A stretch of DNA of 48,865 nucleotides from Bacillota bacterium. Lineage in GTDB: Bacteria > Bacillota > Clostridia > Lachnospirales > Lachnospiraceae. This document shows positions 8,603 through 16,053 of the stretch, in pieces. The position numbers were made by a program, and so were the translations under genes. The stretch spans positions 1 to 48,865 of the forward strand of contig JAEZKU010000066.1 of NCBI GenBank assembly GCA_023436065.1, read 5' to 3'. The stretch's first letter is position 1. Each line of letters begins with the position of its first letter. The notes under the pieces were generated by a model, which was not told the DNA's origin, ran no database searches, and worked only from the letters and a program-made list of their open reading frames with translations.

Positions 8603-9991
8603 ATGGAAAAGACAATGGAAAAAATCGTAGCATTAGCAAAGGCAAGAGGCTTTGTATATCCGGGGTCGGAGATTTATGGTGGGCTTGCCAATACCTGGGA
8701 TTACGGTAATCTCGGCGTAGAACTGAAGAACAATGTGAAAAAGGCATGGTGGGCAAAATTCATTCAGGAGAACCCCTATAATGTGGGTGTGGACTGCGCT
8801 ATTCTTATGAATCCCCAGACCTGGGTTGCTTCCGGACATCTTGGCGGTTTTTCCGATCCTTTGATGGACTGTAAGGAATGCCATGAGCGTTTCCGTGCAG
8901 ATAAGATTATCGAAGATTATAATCATGAGAACGGCATCGAAATCGAGGGCTCCGTAGATGCCTGGTCTCAGGAGGAAATGAAAAAATATATAGAAGATCA
9001 TAACATAAGCTGTCCTACCTGCGGTAAGCATAATTTTACCGACATCCGTCAGTTCAACCTGATGTTTAAGACCTTCCAGGGTGTAACCGAGGATGCAAAG
9101 AACGTGGTTTATTTGAGGCCGGAGACAGCACAGGGTATCTTTGTTAACTTTAAGAATGTGCAAAGAACCTCCCGTAAGAAGATTCCTTTCGGTATTGGCC
9201 AGATTGGAAAGTCCTTCCGTAACGAGATTACTCCCGGTAACTTTACCTTCCGTACCAGAGAGTTTGAGCAGATGGAGTTGGAATTCTTCTGTGAGCCCGA
9301 TACTGACTTAGAGTGGTTCACCTATTGGAGACAATTCTGTATCGACTGGTTGAAGAGCCTCGGTATGAAGGATGAGGAAATGAGAGTCAGAGATCATGAC
9401 GCAGCAGAGCTTTCCTTCTATTCTAAAGCAACTACAGATATCGAATTCTTATTCCCCTTTGGTTGGGGCGAGCTTTGGGGTATCGCTGACCGAACCGATT
9501 ATGACCTGACACAGCATCAGAACGTATCCAAGGAAGACATGAGCTATTTCGACGATGAGAAGGCAAAGAGATATATTCCATATGTAATTGAGCCTTCCCT
9601 TGGTGCAGACCGTGTTGCTCTTGCATTCTTATGTGCGGCTTATGATGAGGAAGAGCTGGAAGAGGGCGATGTACGTACCGTACTTCATTTCCATCCTGCG
9701 CTGGCACCCGTTAAGATTGGTGTGCTTCCTTTATCCAAGAAGCTGTCTGAGCCCGCAGAGAAGATCTATATGGATTTATGCAAGACCTATAATTGTGAAT
9801 TCGATGACAGAGGCAATATCGGTAAGCGTTACCGCAGACAGGATGAGATCGGTACGCCGTTCTGTATCACCTATGATTTCGAATCTGAGACTGACGGTGC
9901 TGTCACTGTCCGCGACAGAGATACAATGACACAGGAAAGAATCAAAATAGAGGATCTGAAGACATATTTTGAGAATAAATTTAAATTTTAG
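8603..9991 (+). CDS. glyQS: Glycyl-tRNA synthetase, single-chain (dimeric) type
   Basis: Charges tRNA-Gly. This is the eukaryote-like alpha2 form, not the separate GlyQ/GlyS subunits. The protein has the YPGSEIYGGLANTWDYG opening, a zinc-binding-type pair CKEC and CPTC, class II motif 2 (FRNEITPGNFTFRTREFE) and motif 3 (GADRVALAF), then an anticodon-binding domain beginning around HPALAPVKIGVLPL. I choose ATG 8603, which gives 462 residues and the familiar MEKTMEKIVALAK start and has GGAG 9 nt upstream. The longer frame from 8588 has AGGA directly abutting the ATG, which is too close. Confidence 0.95.
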   Translation: MEKTMEKIVALAKARGFVYPGSEIYGGLANTWDYGNLGVELKNNVKKAWWAKFIQENPYNVGVDCAILMNPQTWVASGHLGGFSDPLMDCKECHERFRADKIIEDYNHENGIEIEGSVDAWSQEEMKKYIEDHNISCPTCGKHNFTDIRQFNLMFKTFQGVTEDAKNVVYLRPETAQGIFVNFKNVQRTSRKKIPFGIGQIGKSFRNEITPGNFTFRTREFEQMELEFFCEPDTDLEWFTYWRQFCIDWLKSLGMKDEEMRVRDHDAAELSFYSKATTDIEFLFPFGWGELWGIADRTDYDLTQHQNVSKEDMSYFDDEKAKRYIPYVIEPSLGADRVALAFLCAAYDEEELEEGDVRTVLHFHPALAPVKIGVLPLSKKLSEPAEKIYMDLCKTYNCEFDDRGNIGKRYRRQDEIGTPFCITYDFESETDGAVTVRDRDTMTQERIKIEDLKTYFENKFKF

Positions 9992-10025
9992 AAAAAAACC
10001 CTTTTCGAATCAAGGCATCTTGTGT

Positions 10026-10191
10026 TATAATGTGCACGGTAAGTGGATTAAACCGTGAAACTCAGTACATTTATCAAGCTTGCTTGAATAAATGTATTGA
10101 GTTTTACGGTTAAGCGCAGCGGTGAATAAACGTAACCTACGGTTACGTCGAGAAAGTCGCAGACTTTCGAGTTAATCCGCTTACGTGCACA
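10026..10191 (+). ncRNA. Candidate structured RNA or palindromic element upstream of ppdK
   Basis: A four-way, cloverleaf-like fold can be drawn by eye. The outer stem pairs 10031-10050 with 10172-10191 (TGTGCAC.GTAAG.GGATTA and its complement). A long helix spans 10051-10111, whose two 29-30 nt arms pair almost throughout around a TT turn. Two short perfect hairpins follow: ACGTAACC-TAC-GGTTACGT (10130-10148) and GAAAGTC-GCA-GACTTTC (10152-10168). An extended -10 box (TGT TATAAT, 10023-10031) sits exactly at the left edge, and an intrinsic terminator follows at 10314-10349, so a transcript of about 310 nt is possible. The alternative is a MITE-like palindromic insertion with terminal inverted repeats. 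I do not recognise a known RNA family. It occupies most of the 470-base spacer 9992-10461. Confidence 0.45.
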
Positions 10192-10313
10192 CATAAACCG
10201 TGAAAAGCGGATAGAATCACCATCAATGAGTTATAATTTGTTATGCTACTGTTTGGTTGAGTGATAAAAGTATTACGCAAACAAAATGATTATACCAATA
10301 TAAATCGGAGGAG

Positions 10314-10349
10314 TTTCGTAGACGTATCACAGCGTCTACGGAATTTTTC
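10314..10349 (+). terminator. Intrinsic terminator after the structured element
   Basis: An 11-bp stem (TTTCGTAGACG / CGTCTACGGAA, one G-U) with an 8-nt loop and a five-T run. It lies 113 nt upstream of ppdK, so it ends a transcript entering from the glyQS/structured-RNA side or works as an attenuator. No confident promoter for ppdK was found after it; TATAAT at 10431-10436 lacks a good -35. Confidence 0.7.
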
Positions 10350-10461
10350 GTCTGTCAATGGGTAGTATCGTTGGGTTTGCGGAGTACTTTTGGCACTCAT
10401 GTATATGAATGGTAGCAAAACAAATTGTAAATATAATTATTTTTAGGAGGGCACTTACAAT

Positions 10462-13083
10462 ATGGCAAAATGGGTTTATTTGTTCAAAGAAGGTAAGGCA
10501 GACATGAAGAACCTTCTTGGCGGTAAAGGCGCTAACTTGGCAGAAATGACCAATTTAGGTCTTCCGATCCCCCAGGGTTTTACAGTGACAACAGAGGCAT
10601 GTACAGATTATTACAATAGCGGCAAGAAGATCAGAGAAGAAATCAAGACTCAGATTTTTGATGCTTTAAAGCTTCTTGAGGAGCAGCAGGGTAAGAAGTT
10701 CGGTGATACTGAGAACCCCTTACTCGTATCTGTTCGTTCCGGTGCCAGAGCTTCCATGCCTGGTATGATGGACACAATCCTTAACTTAGGTTTAACTGAT
10801 GCAGCTGTTGAAGGCTTTGCTAAGAAGACCGGTAATCCGAGATTTGCATATGACTCTTACAGAAGATTCATCCAGATGTTCTCTGACGTTGTTATGGAAA
10901 TCAGCAAGTCCAAGTTTGAAAGAGTACTTGATGAGATCAAAGAGAAGAAGGGTGTTCACTACGACACAGATTTAACTGCAGATGACTTAAAGGATGTTAT
11001 CGCACAGTTTAAAGCATTATACAAGGCAGAAAAAGGTACAGAGTTCCCTCAGAACCCTGCAGATCAGTTAATCGAAGCTGTAACTGCAGTATTCCGTTCC
11101 TGGGATAACCCTCGTGCTATTTACTACAGAAGAATGAACGATATCCCCGGAGATTGGGGTACAGCTGTTAACGTACAGGCAATGGTATTCGGTAACATGG
11201 GCGATACCTCCGGTACAGGTGTTGCATTTACACGTAATCCTTCCACCGGTGAGGCAAAGATCTACGGTGAGTACCTGATCAATGCTCAGGGTGAGGACGT
11301 TGTTGCAGGTATCAGAACTCCTCAGCCTATTTCCAAGCTGGAAGAGGATATGCCTGAAGCTTACAAGGAGTTCATGAGAATTGCGAACTTACTTGAGAAT
11401 CACTATAAGGACATGCAGGACATGGAGTTCACCATCGAGGATACGAAGCTTTACTTCTTACAGACTCGTAACGGTAAGAGAACTGCTCCTGCAGCTTTAA
11501 AGATCGCTTGTGACTTAGTTGATGAAGGCAAGATCACTAAGGAAGATGCTATCAAGAGAATTGAAGCTAAGTCCCTGGATCAGTTACTTCATCCTACATT
11601 TGATGTTGCAGCATTAAAGGCAGCTAAGCCTGTTGGTAATGCACTTCCTGCATCTCCCGGTGCAGCAGCTGGTAGAGTATATTTCACAGCTGATGATGCA
11701 AAGAATCATCATGAGAAGGGTGAAAGAGTCATCCTTGTTCGTCTTGAGACCTCTCCTGAGGATATCGAAGGTATGCATGCAGCTGAAGGTATCTTAACAG
11801 TTCGTGGTGGTATGACATCTCATGCAGCCGTTGTTGCTCGTGGTATGGGTACTGCTTGTGTATCCGGTTGTGGCGAGATCGTTATTGATGAAGAAGCTAA
11901 AGTATTCACTATCGCTGGTCAGACTGTTAAAGAAGGTGACTACATCTCCTTAGACGGTTCTACAGGTAACATCTACATCGGAGATATCCCGACAGTAGAA
12001 GCTTCCATCAGCGGTAACTTTGATAGAATTATGAAATGGGCTGACGAGATCAGAACCCTTAAGGTAAGAACCAATGCTGATACTCCGGCTGATGCAGCTA
12101 ACGCTGTGAAGTTCGGTGCAGAAGGTATCGGTCTTTGCCGTACAGAGCATATGTTCTTCGAAGCTGACAGAATTCCTAAGATCAGAAAGATGATCCTTAG
12201 TAAGACTGTTGAAGCAAGAGAAGCAGCTTTAAATGAATTAATTCCTTTCCAGAAGGGTGACTTCAAGGGTCTTTATGAAGTAATGGAAGGCAGACCGGTT
12301 ACAATCCGTTTCCTGGATCCTCCGCTTCATGAATTCGTTCCTACTGAAGAGGCTGATATCGCAGCATTAGCTAAGGATATGGGTCTTAGTGTAGAAGAAG
12401 TTAAGGCTACATGCGATTCCTTACATGAGTTCAACCCTATGATGGGACACAGAGGTTGCCGTCTTGCCGTAACCTATCCTGAGATCGCAAAAATGCAGAC
12501 CAGAGCGGTTATGGAAGCTGCAATCGAAGTTAAGAAGGAAAAAGGCTTCGATATCGTTCCTGAGATTATGATCCCGTTGGTTGGTGAGAAGAGAGAGTTA
12601 AAGTTTGTTAAGGATGTTGTTGTTGAGACAGCTGAATTAGTAAAGAAAGAGATGAATTCCGATATCGAATACCATGTAGGTACTATGATCGAGATTCCTC
12701 GTGCAGCTTTACTCGCTAACGAAATTGCTGAAGAAGCTGAGTTCTTCTCCTTCGGTACCAATGACTTAACACAGATGACCTTCGGTTTCTCTCGTGATGA
12801 TGCCGGTAAGTTCTTAGATGCTTACTACAAGGGCAAGATCTACGAGTCTGATCCGTTCGCAAGACTGGATCAGGAGGGTGTTGGCCAGTTAGTAAAGATG
12901 GCATCAGAAAAGGGCCGCGCTACGAGACCTAACATCAAGCTTGGTATCTGTGGTGAGCACGGTGGAGATCCTTCCACAGTTGAATTCTGCCACAAGGTAG
13001 GTCTGAACTACGTATCCTGTTCACCCTTCCGTGTGCCGATCGCAAGACTTGCAGCAGCACAGGCAGTGTTAAACAATAAGTAA
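10462..13083 (+). CDS. ppdK: Pyruvate, phosphate dikinase
   Basis: Interconverts PEP, AMP and PPi with pyruvate, ATP and Pi, serving glycolysis with PPi or gluconeogenesis in anaerobes. The 873-residue protein shows the N-terminal nucleotide-binding start (GGKGANLAEM), the phosphohistidine loop GGMTSHAAVVARGMG with catalytic His454, and the PEP/pyruvate barrel ending GTNDLTQMTFGFSRDD and GICGEHGGDP, where Cys830 is the expected general acid. The ribosome site is AGGAGG. Codon use is uniform and looks optimised for high expression. A terminator follows at 13133-13181. A fossil of the 3' end of a related gene lies 900 nt downstream (13986-14021). Confidence 0.97.
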   Translation: MAKWVYLFKEGKADMKNLLGGKGANLAEMTNLGLPIPQGFTVTTEACTDYYNSGKKIREEIKTQIFDALKLLEEQQGKKFGDTENPLLVSVRSGARASMPGMMDTILNLGLTDAAVEGFAKKTGNPRFAYDSYRRFIQMFSDVVMEISKSKFERVLDEIKEKKGVHYDTDLTADDLKDVIAQFKALYKAEKGTEFPQNPADQLIEAVTAVFRSWDNPRAIYYRRMNDIPGDWGTAVNVQAMVFGNMGDTSGTGVAFTRNPSTGEAKIYGEYLINAQGEDVVAGIRTPQPISKLEEDMPEAYKEFMRIANLLENHYKDMQDMEFTIEDTKLYFLQTRNGKRTAPAALKIACDLVDEGKITKEDAIKRIEAKSLDQLLHPTFDVAALKAAKPVGNALPASPGAAAGRVYFTADDAKNHHEKGERVILVRLETSPEDIEGMHAAEGILTVRGGMTSHAAVVARGMGTACVSGCGEIVIDEEAKVFTIAGQTVKEGDYISLDGSTGNIYIGDIPTVEASISGNFDRIMKWADEIRTLKVRTNADTPADAANAVKFGAEGIGLCRTEHMFFEADRIPKIRKMILSKTVEAREAALNELIPFQKGDFKGLYEVMEGRPVTIRFLDPPLHEFVPTEEADIAALAKDMGLSVEEVKATCDSLHEFNPMMGHRGCRLAVTYPEIAKMQTRAVMEAAIEVKKEKGFDIVPEIMIPLVGEKRELKFVKDVVVETAELVKKEMNSDIEYHVGTMIEIPRAALLANEIAEEAEFFSFGTNDLTQMTFGFSRDDAGKFLDAYYKGKIYESDPFARLDQEGVGQLVKMASEKGRATRPNIKLGICGEHGGDPSTVEFCHKVGLNYVSCSPFRVPIARLAAAQAVLNNK

Positions 13084-13132
13084 GATGAGATTTTCTCAGA
13101 GAGAAGAACGTAGTTTTTCTAGAGAATGAAAT

Positions 13133-13181
13133 AGAGAGACTCTTATATTGACTGAATAAGTTGATATAAGGGTCTCTTTTT
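13133..13181 (+). terminator. Terminator of ppdK
   Basis: A long stem beginning AGAGAC.CTTATAT and closing with ATATAAGGGTCTCT (14 bp, one G-U), followed by TTTTT. It lies 50 nt past the ppdK stop. Confidence 0.85.
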
Positions 13182-13468
13182 GGTATGCTTGAAAACTTTC
13201 ATTTAACATGAAGTTTCTAAATGGGGGATCAATCTGATCAAGGTGAAAACTATGCTGAAAGAAAATGCAGAAATTTCTACAAATTTAGGTGAAACGACGA
13301 ATCGATTGTATTTTCCCTTACACATTTAACTATAGAAGTTATATATGATTCTAATGAATCGGCATTATATTGAAAAATATCATCAGTAAAATTACTTGTT
13401 AAGTGAGACGAAATTTCCATTTATTTTAGCTTCTATCTGCTCTAATGATATAATTTATGAGCAACAAT
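13182..13468. other. Gene-free AT-rich stretch with a possible decayed ORF
   Basis: No intact gene. A 25-codon plus-strand frame starts at ATG 13252 with AAGGTGA upstream and ends at TAA 13327-13329. Just past that stop, a different frame reads TIEVIYDSNESALY before a stop. This could be a frameshifted small gene, but I cannot match it to any family, so it is not called as a CDS. Confidence 0.3.
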
Positions 13469-13696
13469 CTATTTTATTTCATAACTATTTTGAGTTGCAT
13501 CAGAATTAGCTTTTTTTGCATCTTCTTTTGAAGCTATATATTGCATTTGAGCTGCACCAGTTAACATTAGGCTTCCTACTGCAACAATAAAATTTCCTAG
13601 CGTATTAATCTCATCTGCATTTTTACCATCTGAAAGTGAAATGGCAAATGCATTTGCCAGAACCATAAGATCTTTAGGACATAGATTATCAATCAT
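13469..13696 (-). CDS. Small hypothetical protein, DUF6774-like
   Basis: A 75-residue protein starting MIDNLCPKDLMVLANAFAIS. Its central part (LANAFAISLSDGKNADEINTLGNFI) resembles the short helical DUF6774 segment common in small clostridial proteins, where a 'LA.A.A..L..G....E...L..' pattern is followed by a hydrophobic helix. The C-terminal third is polar. I choose ATG 13696, which has GGTGG 9 nt upstream; the open frame extends to a TTG at 13750 without a ribosome site. It lies alone on the minus strand amid decayed sequence. Function unknown; family call tentative. Confidence 0.5.
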   Translation of the reverse strand: MIDNLCPKDLMVLANAFAISLSDGKNADEINTLGNFIVAVGSLMLTGAAQMQYIASKEDAKKANSDATQNSYEIK

Positions 13697-13985
13697 CTCA
13701 TTATTCCACCATAATTTTACATTCTGATATAGTAAAATGTATGAATTCAATTTGTAAATTGTGATAATTATTTAATAAAAATAGACCATAAAAGTACTGA
13801 CTGACATAACTGTCATTAATCAACAAATTGTTGGCATAACTATTTTATAAGATCACCACACTAAAATATGATACTAGGGAGAATACATATCAGGGAACTG
13901 ATAAAGAGCGTTATGTAATTTGCATCGACCTACTATGTAGGTTTTAGAATAGTAGAAAAACTATGGATTCATTACTCACCAGTGA
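13697..13985. other. AT-rich spacer without a recognisable gene
   Basis: Contains only short hairpins, for example CCTAC-TAT-GTAGG near 13930 and ATCAG-GGAA-CTGAT near 13891. I find no coding frame or clear promoter. It lies just before the ppdK fossil and is probably what replaced the body of that lost gene. Confidence 0.4.
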
Positions 13986-14021
13986 ACTGCAGCAACACAA
14001 GCGGTACTGAACAACAAGTAA
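13986..14021 (+). pseudogene. Fossil 3' end of a second ppdK-like gene
   Basis: Twelve codons ending in TAA read T-A-A-T-Q-A-V-L-N-N-K-stop, against L-A-A-A-Q-A-V-L-N-N-K-stop at the end of ppdK (13048-13083). By hand alignment 27 of 36 bases match, and seven of the nine differences do not change the amino acid (five synonymous codons). That pattern indicates a diverged paralogue that was under protein-level selection before its body was lost. Upstream similarity fades within a few bases. A strong terminator follows at once, as expected for a real gene end. Confidence 0.7.
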
Positions 14022-14034
14022 TTAATATAAACTA

Positions 14035-14075
14035 ATAAATGAAAAAGAGGACGTATAGTCCTCTTTTTCATTTAT
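14035..14075 (+). terminator. Terminator following the ppdK fossil
   Basis: A perfect 18-bp inverted repeat around a 5-nt loop (ATAAATGAAAAAGAGGAC / GTCCTCTTTTTCATTTAT) with a T-rich 3' arm. It is 13 nt after the fossil stop codon. Confidence 0.8.
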
Positions 14076-14151
14076 GGAAGACGGCTTGTGCTGCTTAAGC
14101 ACCAGGCAGTTCTTAATAACTAAATTTTATTGAAATTTCAACTTTTAACAG

Positions 14152-14182
14152 CACCCTGTCATGAAAATGGTAGGGTGTTTTT
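14152..14182 (+). terminator. Orphan intrinsic terminator
   Basis: CACCCT...AGGGTG with inner CAT/ATG pairing, followed by GTTTTTG. No intact gene ends here. Similar 'ACCCTATCAT...ATGGTAGGGT' stems end genes at 31677 and 44109, so this looks like a local terminator style that outlived its gene. The rest of 14076-14329 shows nothing I can call. Confidence 0.6.
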
Positions 14183-14329
14183 GATGTTAGGATATGATAA
14201 AATAATGGACAGATAAAAGAATTTACTACAGGAGTAATTATTTATTCCTGTTTCCAGACAATTATGTGCAAGTATATTCATGAAAAGTAATTTATCATCT
14301 GTTATTATGTAATTAAGCGAGGTGAAAGA

Positions 14330-15023
14330 ATGGATTGGATACATATAGTACAGAATGCAATCGAAGAGATTGAATTAAATATCCATGAAGAAATTGATGC
14401 TGATATATTATCAGGACATCAATTTGTTTCATCATTTTACTTTCAGAAAATGTTTTCTGCCCTTTGTGGCTGTACTGTCGGAGAGTATATTAGAAACAGA
14501 AGATTGACTCAAGCTGGTTATGATATAGTAGATACAGAACAAACAATCTTAAATATAGCAATGAAGTATTGTTATGATTCTGCAGAAGGATTTTCAAAAG
14601 CATTTACAAGATTTCATGGGATTTCTCCGATTGTTGCAAGGAAGAATAAAGCTAATCTAAAAGCATTTGCAAAAATCTCGCTAATAAAAAATATAACAGG
14701 AGGTAAAACTATGCTTGGAAAATTAGGAGAAAGAGGTTATCTTGTAAAAGAAACAGGTGCGGTATATTATACAACGGATATGGATAGGACATTAAGATGG
14801 TTTACAGATATACATAGCACCATTTACAGGTATTCATATGTTTTATGGTGAGCCTGTAAAACAAATGATCGGATTTATGCTTATTCAAGGGATAGAACAA
14901 CTGTATGCTTTTGTAAAGAGTCAAGGTTGGAATGAGATTTCAGAGGTTGAAGTTCAACCTTGGGGTGGAAAAACCTGTTCGGTTACCACTATTGATGGAA
15001 GCATTCTTACCTTCTTTGAATAA
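14330..15023 (+). pseudogene. AraC-type regulator with VOC-like effector domain, internally deleted
   Basis: The 5' part (14330-14851) encodes an AraC DNA-binding domain: two helix-turn-helix segments, FYFQKMFSALCGCTVGEYIR and ILNIAMKYCYDSAEGFSKAF, then a linker and MLGKLGERGYLVKETGAVYYT, the start of a glyoxalase/bleomycin-resistance-like (VOC) domain. The frame then runs into TGA after TDIHSTIYRYSYVLW. The matching continuation is in another frame: from 14817 it reads APFTGIHMFYGEPVKQMIGF and ends normally in LTFFE at 15023. The middle of the VOC domain is missing, so a deletion with frameshift near 14812-14820 explains the break. GAGGTGAAAG precedes the intact start. Confidence 0.8.
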
Positions 15024-15140
15024 CCAGAATAAAGTAGTATAATGCTAACTCTAAAAATTTTCGTAAGAATGACATGATACTGCAGATTTTGTGAAAATTA
15101 ACACCTGAGGGTGTGAAATAAATAAGAGATAATCTGAGAG

Positions 15141-15180
15141 CCCCATATCAGCTATGGAAATAGTTGATGTGGGACCTTTT
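15141..15180 (+). terminator. Weak terminator after the AraC-VOC pseudogene
   Basis: CCCCATATCAGCTA / TAGTTGATGTGGG with one bulge and G-U pairs, then CCTTTT. The T-run is short, and the opposite strand lacks one. Confidence 0.5.
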
Positions 15181-15192
15181 CTGTCTGAATTA

Positions 15193-15921
15193 TTATGATA
15201 AGGCTTTACTCATACTAGAAGGGCAGACTCCATAGTATGCTTTAAAAACCCTGGAGAAATGTGAAATATCGCAATACCCAAGTAAATCTGATACTTCAGC
15301 AATGGAAAAGTTCGAAAGGGTAAGCATTCTTTTTGCTTCCTCCATTTTCTTTTGGCGAACATATTGGGAAGGCGTTATTCCGACTTCCTTGTGAAATAGA
15401 GAAGACAAATAATGAGGGTTGAGGGAAAGATAATCAGCAACTCGATTAATTGTAATATTCTCATAAATATTACGGTTAATATAACGAATCACGCGGGCAA
15501 TCGGCTGCGAGTAGTGATTCATTCTTTCTTCCTGTGATAAATCATAATAATGAAGAAAAATATCCTTCATGAGCGAAAAAACTTCTTTTTCACTTTTTAG
15601 TTTTTCTAGTTCATTAATGTAATAATCGCTCAATGCAAAACTAAACTCCGCATCAACACCTAACTCGATAGCCACTCGACTGATTTTCGTAAGTACACAG
15701 ATTACACTATTTTTTGCACCACGCAGGCGACCGGAGGCAAGAGTATCAGCATATTGATTAAATAATTCGAGGAAAGAGGATGATTCTACCATAGTGATAA
15801 TTTCATTGCGCTCACAATTAAATATATAGTTGAGCATTTTTTTTTCATGTTCATAGGAATGATGCATACATCCATTAATTATCAATTGTTTAGCGGCTTT
15901 CTCAGCTTTATATCTGGACAT
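15193..15921 (-). CDS. AraC-family transcriptional regulator
   Basis: A 242-residue regulator with a C-terminal AraC/XylS domain: first helix-turn-helix around NITINRVADYLSLNPHYLSSLFHKEVG, second around FSIAEVSDLLGYCDISHFSRVFKAYYG. The N-terminal 130 residues are a helical sensor region of unknown ligand, without membrane segments. The ribosome site AAGGTGAT lies just upstream. It is divergent from the beta-mannosidase gene 132 nt away, so control of mannoside use is the obvious guess, based on position only. Confidence 0.9.
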   Translation of the reverse strand: MSRYKAEKAAKQLIINGCMHHSYEHEKKMLNYIFNCERNEIITMVESSSFLELFNQYADTLASGRLRGAKNSVICVLTKISRVAIELGVDAEFSFALSDYYINELEKLKSEKEVFSLMKDIFLHYYDLSQEERMNHYSQPIARVIRYINRNIYENITINRVADYLSLNPHYLSSLFHKEVGITPSQYVRQKKMEEAKRMLTLSNFSIAEVSDLLGYCDISHFSRVFKAYYGVCPSSMSKALS

Positions 15922-15967
15922 TTAGATCACCTTATCTTTGATCAAATAATCTTACATTTATTCAATT

Positions 15968-15996
15968 ATTATATATTATTTACTGCTAAAATACAA
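15968..15996 (-). promoter_or_regulatory. Promoter of the AraC-family gene
   Basis: Minus strand TTGTAT, 17 nt, TATAAT, in the 132-nt divergent region. I found no equally clear promoter for the mannosidase on the plus strand, as expected if it needs an activator. Confidence 0.6.
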
Positions 15997-16053
15997 TAAA
16001 TGCAATAATTATGTGTAGAAATATGATATATAACTGTACTGGAGGGAAGCTAA

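Noticed and set aside
8633..9163. Antisense ORF opposite glycyl-tRNA synthetase
   Set aside because: Shadow of a real conserved gene, without start signals or motifs.
13252..13375. Possible frameshifted small gene after ppdK
   Set aside because: Two short frames could be joined, but no family resemblance and too little length to call a gene.
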